6,023 bases of DNA from JAATGA01 sp047605605. Lineage in GTDB: Bacteria > Pseudomonadota > Alphaproteobacteria > Rhodobacterales > Rhodobacteraceae. Below the pieces are notes generated by a model. That model saw only the letters and a list, made by a program, of their open reading frames with translations, did no database searches and was not told the DNA's origin. The translations under genes were made by a program, and so were the position numbers. Below are positions 1-5,224 of this stretch, one piece after another. Numbering within the stretch: the stretch's first letter is position 1; each line of letters begins with the position of its first letter. The stretch is from the NCBI GenBank assembly GCA_047605605.1, contig JASGFG010000122.1:1-6023 (forward strand). Reading direction: 5' to 3'.

Positions 1-106
1 CCCCTCTGCCCCGCGCGCGAGGCGGGCGCAGCCAAGGCTTGCCGTCGATCTCGATCACCTGCCACTCCGCGCCGCGCTCAAGGCGGGCGCCATCGGGGGG
101 CCGCAT
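1..106 (-). CDS. Possible 5' end of a leftward gene, product unknown (partial)
   Basis: Reading leftward from the ATG at 106-104, the frame stays open to the window edge for 35 codons. It gives a plausible soluble N-terminus containing the stretch GAEWQVIEIDGKPW. A Trp-x-x-x-x-Ile-Asp-Gly-Lys-Pro pattern is faintly reminiscent of META/HslJ-type domains, but too little is visible to assign a family. An in-frame stop lies just upstream (112-110), so translation could not begin earlier. I see no convincing ribosome binding site. The opposite strand in the same stretch reads as Arg/Pro/Ser-rich low-complexity sequence, which favours the minus strand. If real, the gene is divergent from the amidotransferase gene, and the two would share the 107-311 spacer. 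It could equally be a chance open frame in GC-rich DNA. Confidence 0.3.
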   Translation of the reverse strand, partial: MRPPDGARLERGAEWQVIEIDGKPWLRPPRARGRG

Positions 107-219
107 GGATCATGTAACTGCCCGTTTGCCCCGCGCATGGGTCGGGTATCCCGCTTCTGCTGATCTGATCGGCGGTTTCCCGGCGGATCGTAGGCAATCC
201 TCTCGCCGGCCACGGAAAT

Positions 220-249
220 TTGTGCCGCTGTGCGGCAAGTCGTGCTAAT
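220..249 (+). promoter_or_regulatory. Candidate promoter for the amidotransferase gene
   Basis: A -35-like TTGTGC at 220-225 is followed, after 17 to 18 bases, by a -10-like TGCTAA (243-248) or GCTAAT (244-249). It lies about 63 bases before the ATG at 312 in an otherwise empty spacer. A perfect 6-base inverted repeat, TGCCGC/GCGGCA (223-228 and 232-237, 3-base loop), sits between the two boxes. Both boxes match the sigma-70-type consensus only partly. Alphaproteobacterial promoters are often weak matches, so this is a suggestion only. Confidence 0.3.
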
Positions 250-311
250 GTCCGGGAAAAGAAACGGGGCAGAGACGTGACAGTTTCCGAGTGCGCGGGG
301 GGAACCCGCTG

Positions 312-1106
312 ATGTGCCGCTGGGCCGCCTATGTGGGCGAACCGATCTTTCTGGAAGAGATTGTCAGCCGCCCGGGACATTCCCTGATCCATCAGAGCCA
401 TTGCGCCACGCAATGCCACACCGCGATCAATGCCGACGGGTTCGGCATGGCGTGGTATGGCGAAAGACCCGAGCCGGGGCTTTACCGCGACGTGATGCCC
501 GCCTGGTCGGACCCCAACCTGAAAAGCCTTGTGGCGCAGGTGAAATCGGGGCTTTTCCTGGCGCATGTGCGGGCCAGCACGGGAACGGCGACCAGCCGCA
601 ACAACTGTCACCCCTTTGCGGTCGGGCGGTGGAGCTTCATGCACAACGGCCAGATCGGCGGGTATGAGGCATTCCGGCGGCAGGCCGACATGCTGATCCC
701 CGACGCGCTTTATGCGCAAAGGAAGGGTGCGACCGACAGCGAGGCGCTGTTCCTGATCGCCCTGGCCGAGGGGTTGGAGCATGATCCGAAGGGCGCGCTG
801 CAACGCGCGGCGGCCAAGGTCATCGCGCTGAGCCGTCAGCAGGGCGACGCCCCGCATCTGCGGCTGACCGCCGCGCTGTCAGACGGGAATCGGCTTTATG
901 CGATCCGCTATGCGACCGACGATCACGCGCCGAGCCTCTGGCATCGCTGGTCCGATACGCGGCGCGGCCGCGCGGTGGTGTCCGAACCGCTGGAGACCGA
1001 CGAGGCCGATTGGGTGGAGGTTCCGCCGGGGTCCTTTTGCACTTTCGAGGGCGGCGCGGTCCGGGTGGAGGCCTTTGCGCCGATGCCGGTGCCCCTGGCG
1101 GCCTGA
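312..1106 (+). CDS. Class II glutamine amidotransferase, YafJ/EgtC-like family
   Basis: The 264-residue protein is an Ntn-type glutamine amidotransferase domain over most of its length, close to the roughly 255 residues of E. coli YafJ. It begins Met-Cys-Arg-Trp. In this family the initiator Met is removed and Cys2 becomes the nucleophile that releases ammonia from glutamine. This decides the start: the ATG at 312 puts Cys at position 2, whereas the in-frame GTG at 291 would bury it. A GGGGGGAA tract (297-304) is a fair ribosome binding site for 312. Other family signatures are HVRAST (85-90), NNCHPF (97-102), HNGQIGGY (111-118, the Asn-Gly pair of the oxyanion hole) and DSEA (142-145). No synthetase or acceptor domain is fused, so the substrate is unknown. 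EgtC itself hydrolyses a gamma-glutamyl intermediate in ergothioneine synthesis, but no egtB or egtD is visible here, so that role should not be assumed. It appears functionally unrelated to the polyol genes downstream. Confidence 0.92.
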   Translation: MCRWAAYVGEPIFLEEIVSRPGHSLIHQSHCATQCHTAINADGFGMAWYGERPEPGLYRDVMPAWSDPNLKSLVAQVKSGLFLAHVRASTGTATSRNNCHPFAVGRWSFMHNGQIGGYEAFRRQADMLIPDALYAQRKGATDSEALFLIALAEGLEHDPKGALQRAAAKVIALSRQQGDAPHLRLTAALSDGNRLYAIRYATDDHAPSLWHRWSDTRRGRAVVSEPLETDEADWVEVPPGSFCTFEGGAVRVEAFAPMPVPLAA

Positions 1107-1151
1107 GGGTGTTTGCGCGCGGGTCCCGCGGGGCGCGCGGCCTCGTCCTTG

Positions 1152-1180
1152 TGGACCGCGCCTTCTTGCGCCGCTAGGGT
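1152..1180 (+). promoter_or_regulatory. Candidate promoter abutting the HAD gene start
   Basis: TGGACC (1152-1157, 4 of 6 to TTGACA) is separated by 17 bases from TAGGGT (1175-1180, 3 of 6 to TATAAT, with the important first, second and last positions kept). The -10-like box ends six bases before the ATG at 1187, so transcription would start at about the A of the start codon, giving a leaderless mRNA. The competing reading is that AGGG (1176-1179) is a ribosome binding site at 7-base spacing on a longer transcript. The sequence alone does not separate these. Confidence 0.3.
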
Positions 1181-1186
1181 GCGCGC

Positions 1187-1867
1187 ATGGGGCAGCCACT
1201 GGTCATCTTCGATTGCGACGGCGTGCTGATCGACAGCGAGGTGATCAGCGCGCGGATGCTGATTGCCGAACTGGCGCTGCATGGCGTGCAGATGGACATG
1301 GCCTTTGTCAGCCGGCATTTTCTGGGCCGGTCCTATCCGGTGGTTCTGGCTGAGGTGCGGGCGCGGTGGGGCGTGGACCTGCCGCCGAGTTTCGAGGCCG
1401 ATTACCGCGCGCGGCTGCTGGCGGCGTTCGACCGCGATCTGCGGGTGATGCCCGGCGCGGTTCAGGCGGTGCTGCGGGTGCGGGGGGCCTATTGCCTTGC
1501 CACTTCGTCCAGCCCCGAGCGGCTGGCCCGGTCGCTGGACATCACCGGGCTGACCGGGCTGTTCGCGGGCCGGGCCTTTACCGCCAGCGAGGTGAAACGC
1601 GGCAAGCCGATGCCCGATCTGTTCCTGCACGCCGCCGCGCGGATGGGGGCCGCGCCCGAGGATTGCGTGGTGATCGAGGACAGTCTGAACGGCGTGCGTG
1701 CCGGGCTGGCCGCGGGGATGACGGTCTGGCGGTTCACCGGCGGCAGCCATCTGGCGGGGCTGGACCTGACGCCGCCGCTGGATGCGATGGCGCACCGCAC
1801 CTATGCCGATTTCACCGGCCTGACCGATGACAATCCCCAGCTTTTCGCGGAAAAGACCCCAGCATGA
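1187..1867 (+). CDS. HAD-superfamily sugar-phosphate phosphatase-like hydrolase
   Basis: The 226-residue protein has the full set of HAD motifs. Motif I, FDCDGVLIDSE, supplies nucleophile Asp9 and acid/base Asp11. Motif II is TSSS around 106-109. Motif III is KRGKPMPD with Lys140. Motif IV is VIEDSLNGV with Glu164/Asp165 for Mg2+. The insert between motifs I and II (about residues 17-85) is a helical C1-type cap, as in beta-phosphoglucomutase and phosphoglycolate phosphatase relatives. It is predicted to be a cytoplasmic, Mg-dependent phosphatase of a small sugar or polyol phosphate; a mutase role cannot be excluded. The ATG at 1187 sits eight codons before the nucleophile, normal for the family. 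The TGA overlaps the regulator's ATG (ATGA, 1864-1867), so the two are co-transcribed and probably translationally coupled. This ties the enzyme to polyol metabolism by context, although uptake through an ABC transporter does not itself phosphorylate the substrate. Confidence 0.9.
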   Translation: MGQPLVIFDCDGVLIDSEVISARMLIAELALHGVQMDMAFVSRHFLGRSYPVVLAEVRARWGVDLPPSFEADYRARLLAAFDRDLRVMPGAVQAVLRVRGAYCLATSSSPERLARSLDITGLTGLFAGRAFTASEVKRGKPMPDLFLHAAARMGAAPEDCVVIEDSLNGVRAGLAAGMTVWRFTGGSHLAGLDLTPPLDAMAHRTYADFTGLTDDNPQLFAEKTPA

Positions 1868-2805
1868 GTGACGATCCCAGCCCCGAAGACGATGCGGCGC
1901 GCGCCGCCTGGCTTTACTACGTCGGCGGCATGACGCAGGACCAGATCGCGCGCGAGATGGGCGTGTCGCGCCAGCGGGCGCAAAGGCTGGTCAGCAAGGC
2001 GATGGCCGAGGGGCTGGTGCATGTGCGGCTGAACCATCGGCTGGCCTCGTGCCTGACGCTGGAGCAGCGGCTGGCCGAGCGGTTCGCGCTGACCCGGTGC
2101 CGGGTGGCGCCCGGTGTGCCGGGGCTGGACCCGGCGCTGGCCATTGCGCCCGCCGCGGCGGCCGAACTGGAGCGGGTGCTGCGAGAAAGCGATCCGCTGG
2201 TCATCGCGCTTGGCACGGGCCGTGCGATGCGCGGCATGGTCGAGGCGACGGGCGATGTGCAGGCGCCGCAGCATCGTCTCGTCTCGCTGATCGGGAATAT
2301 CGCGCCGGACGGCTCGGCCAGCTTTTTCGACGTGATCATGCGGCTGGCCGACAAGGTGCGCGCGCCGCATTACCCGATGCCCGTGCCGGTGATCAGCGCC
2401 ACGCCCGAGGAGAATGCGGCCTTCCGGTCCTTTCCCCCGGTGCGCAAGGTGATCGAACTGGCGCAGGCCGCGGATGTGACCTTTGTGGGCGTGGGCCAGA
2501 TGGGGGGCGATGCGCCGCTGCTGGCCGACGGGTTCCTGACCGGGGCCGAACTGGCCGAGATGCAGGAGCTGGGCGCCACGGGCGAGATCTGCGGCTGGGT
2601 CTATGATTCGGATGGTAATTACGTCCAGCACGGCACCAATGCGCGGGTGGGCGGCATCCGGGTGCGGCCGGGGCAGGCCGCCCCGGTGATCGGAATCGCC
2701 GCCGGGGCGTCCAAGGTGCCGGCGATTGCTGCGGCGCTGAAATCCCGCATTCTCAATGGGTTGATCACCGACGAGCCCACGGCGCGGGCCATTCTGGGCG
2801 CCTGA
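1864..2805 (+). CDS. smoC: SorC-family transcriptional regulator, SmoC-like
   Basis: The 313-residue protein has the two-part SorC layout. An N-terminal helix-turn-helix lies at about residues 12-56 (MTQDQIAREMGVSRQRAQRL is the core, 23-42). A C-terminal sugar-binding domain of NagB-like fold covers about 60-312, with family signatures GTGRAM (117-122), GVGQMG (209-214), GASKVPAI (281-288) and ITDEPTAR (301-308). Family members bind phosphorylated or free sugars as effectors and act as oligomers on inverted repeats. The position directly upstream of, and in the same direction as, the binding-protein gene matches the regulator called SmoC at the Rhodobacter sphaeroides polyol locus, hence the symbol. 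The start overlaps the phosphatase stop by four bases, and no separate strong ribosome binding site is needed. Whether it activates or represses cannot be read from the sequence. The family assignment is firm; the exact orthology is inferred from context. Confidence 0.88.
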   Translation: MSDDPSPEDDAARAAWLYYVGGMTQDQIAREMGVSRQRAQRLVSKAMAEGLVHVRLNHRLASCLTLEQRLAERFALTRCRVAPGVPGLDPALAIAPAAAAELERVLRESDPLVIALGTGRAMRGMVEATGDVQAPQHRLVSLIGNIAPDGSASFFDVIMRLADKVRAPHYPMPVPVISATPEENAAFRSFPPVRKVIELAQAADVTFVGVGQMGGDAPLLADGFLTGAELAEMQELGATGEICGWVYDSDGNYVQHGTNARVGGIRVRPGQAAPVIGIAAGASKVPAIAAALKSRILNGLITDEPTARAILGA

Positions 2806-2835
2806 TCCCTTTGCATCTGCGGCGAGGAATTGGGG

Positions 2836-2864
2836 TTGACGGATCGTATCCGGTTATGAGCAAT
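2836..2864 (+). promoter_or_regulatory. Candidate promoter of the polyol transport operon
   Basis: TTGACG (2836-2841) matches the -35 consensus at five of six positions. At 17-base spacing the -10 position (2859-2864) reads AGCAAT, matching only the last three bases of TATAAT. A good -35 with a poor -10 is what an activator-dependent promoter can look like. Transcription would start near 2871, about 40 bases before the binding-protein ATG. The -10 region lies within the inverted repeats described separately. The -35 call is reasonable; the -10 call is weak. Confidence 0.4.
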
Positions 2865-2890
2865 TACCCATAAGGCGGTCAAATGCTCAT
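2840..2890. promoter_or_regulatory. Cluster of inverted repeats, candidate SmoC operator region
   Basis: Three symmetric elements occupy this stretch. CGGAT-CGT-ATCCG (2840-2852) is a perfect 5-base-arm palindrome touching the -35. ATGAGCAATT (2856-2865) and AAATGCTCAT (2881-2890) are inverted copies matching at nine of ten positions, with a 15-base spacer. TTATG (2854-2858) and CATAA (2869-2873) form a further inverted repeat centred on AATT (2862-2865). The cluster covers the proposed -10 and transcript start. A SorC-family regulator is encoded immediately upstream, so it is the natural candidate to bind here. The repeats are seen directly; the binding is inferred. Confidence 0.5.
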
Positions 2891-2898
2891 CGCCGAAC

Positions 2899-2905
2899 GG
2901 GAGGA
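2899..2905 (+). promoter_or_regulatory. Strong ribosome binding site of the binding-protein gene
   Basis: GGGAGGA lies six bases before the ATG at 2912. It is the best Shine-Dalgarno match in the window, fitting a periplasmic binding protein that must be made in excess over its permease partners. It also fixes the start codon, since the following residues form a proper signal peptide. Confidence 0.8.
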
Positions 2906-2911
2906 TTACCG

Positions 2912-4225
2912 ATGAAGATTTCGATGCGCGCGGCGTTTGCCGCGTCGGTCGCGCTTTGCCTTGGGCAGGCCGCGATGGCCGAGACGACGATCACCGTCGC
3001 CACCGTGAACAACGGCGACATGGTGCGGATGCAGGGGCTGATGGATGCGTTCTATGCCAAGCACCCCGACATCAAGGTCGAATGGGTCACGCTGGAAGAA
3101 AACGTCCTGCGCCAGAAGGTCACGACCGACATCGCCACCAAGGGCGGCCAGTATGACGTGATGACCATCGGCACCTATGAGGTTCCGATCTGGGGCAAGC
3201 AGGGCTGGCTGGTCAGCCTGAACGATCTGCCCAAGGAATGGGACGCCGACGACTTTCTGCCCGCGATCCGCAATGGCCTGACCATCGACGGCAACCTGTA
3301 TGCAGCACCGTTCTACGGCGAAAGCTCGATGGTGATGTATCGCAAGGACCTGATGGAAAAAGCCGGGCTGACCATGCCCGAGGCGCCGACCTGGACCTTC
3401 ATCAAGGAAGCCGCCGAAAAGATGACCGACAAGTCGGCCGAGGTCTATGGCATCTGCCTGCGCGGCAAGGCGGGCTGGGGCGAGAACATGGCCTTCCTGT
3501 CGGCCATGTCGAACTCGTTCGGGGCCAAATGGTTCGACATGGACTGGAAACCCCAGTTCGACCAGAAGCCCTGGGCCGATACGCTGAACTTCTACCTTGA
3601 CCTGATGAAGAACTACGGCCCCCCCGGCGCGTCGAACAACGGCTTCAACGAGAACCTGGCTTTGTTCCAGCAGGGCAAATGCGGCATGTGGATCGACGCG
3701 ACCGTTGCCGCGTCCTTCGTGACCAACCCCAAGGAATCCAAGGTGGCCGATCAGGTCGGCTTTGCTCTGGCGCCCGACAACGGCTTGGGCAAGCGGGGCA
3801 ACTGGCTTTGGGCCTGGAACCTGGCGATCCCGGCCGGGACGCAAAAGGTCGATGCGGCAAAGACCTTTGTGGAATGGGCCACGTCGAAGGAATACCTGGA
3901 TCTCGTCGCCTCGAAAGAGGGCTGGGCCAACGTGCCGCCCGGCACCCGCAGCTCGCTTTATGCAAACCCCGAATATGCCAAGGTGCCATTTGCAAAGATG
4001 ACGCTGGACAGCATCAATTCGGCTGATCCAACGCATCCGACCGTTGACCCGGTTCCTTACGTCGGCGTGCAGTTCGTGGCGATCCCCGAGTTTCAGGCGA
4101 TCGGCACGGCGGTGGGGCAGCAGTTCTCGGCCGCCCTTGCCGGGTCGGCCACGGCGGAACAGGCGCTGGCCGCGGCGCAAGCCCTGACCACGCGGGAAAT
4201 GACGAAGGCCGGCTACATCAAGTAA
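2912..4225 (+). CDS. smoE: Periplasmic polyol (sorbitol/mannitol)-binding protein of ABC transporter, SmoE-like
   Basis: This 437-residue family 1 extracellular solute-binding protein captures the polyol in the periplasm and delivers it to the SmoF/SmoG permease. A Sec signal peptide covers residues 1-23: basic start (Lys2, Arg6), hydrophobic core about 7-19, and AMA cleavage site before Glu24. The mature protein of about 414 residues has the usual two-lobe length for the family. Likely ligand or hinge segments rich in aromatic residues include VPIWGKQGW (91-99), the APFYGESSMVMY run (132-143), GKAGWGEN (185-192) and NWLWAWN (297-303). The mature chain has just two cysteines, Cys182 and Cys257, a possible disulphide in the oxidising periplasm. 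Codon use is strongly biased to AAG, ATC, CTG and GGC, suggesting high expression. The gene heads the transport operon, behind a strong ribosome binding site. The polyol assignment rests on sequence resemblance to SmoE/MtlE proteins plus the SorC regulator; which polyol is preferred cannot be told. Confidence 0.9.
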   Translation: MKISMRAAFAASVALCLGQAAMAETTITVATVNNGDMVRMQGLMDAFYAKHPDIKVEWVTLEENVLRQKVTTDIATKGGQYDVMTIGTYEVPIWGKQGWLVSLNDLPKEWDADDFLPAIRNGLTIDGNLYAAPFYGESSMVMYRKDLMEKAGLTMPEAPTWTFIKEAAEKMTDKSAEVYGICLRGKAGWGENMAFLSAMSNSFGAKWFDMDWKPQFDQKPWADTLNFYLDLMKNYGPPGASNNGFNENLALFQQGKCGMWIDATVAASFVTNPKESKVADQVGFALAPDNGLGKRGNWLWAWNLAIPAGTQKVDAAKTFVEWATSKEYLDLVASKEGWANVPPGTRSSLYANPEYAKVPFAKMTLDSINSADPTHPTVDPVPYVGVQFVAIPEFQAIGTAVGQQFSAALAGSATAEQALAAAQALTTREMTKAGYIK

Positions 4226-4239
4226 CGGCCTCTTCCCAG

Positions 4240-4275
4240 GGCCGTTCGGGTTTGCAAGCCGCCCGGACGGCCTTT
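4240..4275 (+). terminator. Stem-loop after smoE, attenuator or mRNA-stabilising hairpin
   Basis: GGCCGTTCGGG (4240-4250) pairs with CCCGGACGGCC (4262-4272): eleven pairs with one internal G-U, and an 11-base loop. Only TTT and then CCCT follow, so it is at best a partial rho-independent terminator. It begins 15 bases after the binding-protein stop, between that gene and its permease genes. In other ABC operons, hairpins here (for example between malE and malF) protect or trim the upstream message, so binding protein outnumbers permease. The structure is clear from sequence; its role is inferred. Confidence 0.6.
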
Positions 4276-4280
4276 CCCTC

Positions 4281-4319
4281 GGGGCGCGTGCGCGCGTCTT
4301 GCCGGACTGCCCGCGCCCC
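4281..4319 (+). repeat. Second inverted repeat in the smoE-smoF gap
   Basis: GGGGCGCG (4281-4288) and CGCGCCCC (4312-4319) are perfect 8-base inverted arms, all G/C, around a 23-base loop. The left arm can also form a small local GCGC hairpin with the bases just after it, so the fold is ambiguous. The pyrimidine-rich ACATTTCCTTTTCC follows, then the permease ribosome binding site. With the preceding stem-loop it makes a tandem structured leader for the permease genes. In DNA this GC-rich, some chance pairing is expected. Confidence 0.4.
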
Positions 4320-4349
4320 ACATTTCCTTTTCCGAACGGGACGACCGCA

Positions 4350-5222
4350 ATGGCGACGCAGAATTCGCGCCGGGCCGCGCGCCTCATGATCTCGCCCGCA
4401 GTGATCTTGCTGCTGGTCTGGATGATCGTGCCGCTGGCGATGACGCTCTACTTTTCGTTCCTGAACTACAACCTGCTGATGCCGGGCAACGAAAGCTGGG
4501 CGGGGTTCGAGAATTACAAGTGGTTCCTGACCGATCCGGCCTTTCTGGCGGCGATCAGGAACACGCTGCTGCTGGTCGTGGGCGTGCTGCTGATCACCAC
4601 CATCGGCGGCATCCTGCTGGCGCTGCTGCTGGACCAGCCGATGTGGGGGCAGGGGATCGTGCGCGTGCTGGTCATCGCGCCGTTCTTCGTGATGCCCACG
4701 GTCGCGGCGCTGGTCTGGAAGAATATGTTCATGAACCCGGTCAACGGGTTGTTCGCCCATCTGGCCAAGGCCCTGGGGTTGCAGCCCTATGATTTCCTGT
4801 CGCAGGCGCCGCTGGCTTCGATCACGCTGATCGTCGCCTGGGCCTGGCTGCCGTTTGCGACGCTGATCCTGCTGACCGCGCTGCAATCGCTGGACCGCGA
4901 GCAGATGGAGGCGGCCGAGATGGATGGCGCGGGCTGGTTCGCGCGGTTCTTCTACATCACCCTGCCGCATCTGACGCGCTCGATCACCGTGGTGATCCTG
5001 ATCCAGACGATCTTTCTGCTGTCGGTGTTCGCGGAAATCCTTGTCACCACCAACGGCGGTCCGGGCACGGCTTCGACGAACCTGACTTACCTCGTCTATG
5101 CGCAATCGCTGTTGCAATTCGACGTGGGCATGGGGTCGGCGGGCGGCATCGTGGCGGTCATCCTCGCCAATATCGTCGCCTTCTTCCTGATGCGCATGAT
5201 CGGCAAGAACCTGGAGAACTGA
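4350..5222 (+). CDS. smoF: Polyol ABC transporter inner-membrane permease, SmoF-like
   Basis: The 290-residue protein is a MalF-type (BPD_transp_1) permease subunit that forms half of the transmembrane channel. Six hydrophobic segments are visible at about residues 13-35, 70-94, 104-125, 155-177, 211-234 and 262-284. The cytoplasmic EAA loop that contacts the ATPase is EAAEMDGAGWFARFFYITLP (188-207), with the conserved Gly194 and Pro207. The stretch VTTNGGPGTAS (232-242) is also typical of the family. The ATG at 4350 has GGGA (4338-4341) eight bases upstream. An in-frame TTG at 4299 would add 17 Pro/Thr-rich residues and sits inside the second inverted repeat, so I reject it. The stop is two bases before the next permease ATG, indicating co-translation. 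The partner ATPase is outside the window. Confidence 0.92.
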   Translation: MATQNSRRAARLMISPAVILLLVWMIVPLAMTLYFSFLNYNLLMPGNESWAGFENYKWFLTDPAFLAAIRNTLLLVVGVLLITTIGGILLALLLDQPMWGQGIVRVLVIAPFFVMPTVAALVWKNMFMNPVNGLFAHLAKALGLQPYDFLSQAPLASITLIVAWAWLPFATLILLTALQSLDREQMEAAEMDGAGWFARFFYITLPHLTRSITVVILIQTIFLLSVFAEILVTTNGGPGTASTNLTYLVYAQSLLQFDVGMGSAGGIVAVILANIVAFFLMRMIGKNLEN

Positions 5223-5224
5223 AG

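Noticed and set aside
20..90. 10-base direct repeat AGGCGGGCGC at 20-29 and 81-90
   Set aside because: Only two copies of a low-complexity G/C string, with no further similarity around them; chance is the simplest explanation.
39..248. 69-codon plus-strand open frame
   Set aside because: Arg/Ser/Pro-rich composition, no ribosome binding site, no recognisable motif, and it runs across the spacer where the amidotransferase promoter is expected.
291..311. GTG at 291 as the start of the amidotransferase
   Set aside because: It would add seven residues before the Met-Cys and so block the N-terminal cysteine nucleophile that class II amidotransferases need.
1115..1138. GC-rich inverted repeats (GCGCGC arms; CGCGGG-T-CCCGCG) after the amidotransferase gene, considered as a terminator
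   Set aside because: There is no T-run after the stem, one of the pairings has a one-base loop, and self-complementary GCGC runs are common in such DNA. Termination here is not supported.
923..2631. Long minus-strand open frames at 923-1795 and 1801-2631
   Set aside because: They are antisense shadows of the HAD and SorC-family genes, with Arg/His/Gln/Pro-rich composition and no motifs.
4299..4349. TTG at 4299 as the start of smoF
   Set aside because: The added 17 residues are Pro/Thr-rich and unlike permease N-termini. The region is occupied by an inverted repeat, and the ATG at 4350 has a ribosome binding site and a typical start.
2906..4387. 493-codon open frame on the minus strand
   Set aside because: It lies antisense across the whole of smoE and is a by-product of G/C-rich third codon positions. 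The translation is rich in Gly, Arg, His and Gln with no recognisable domain, while the plus strand has a clear signal peptide and family signatures.
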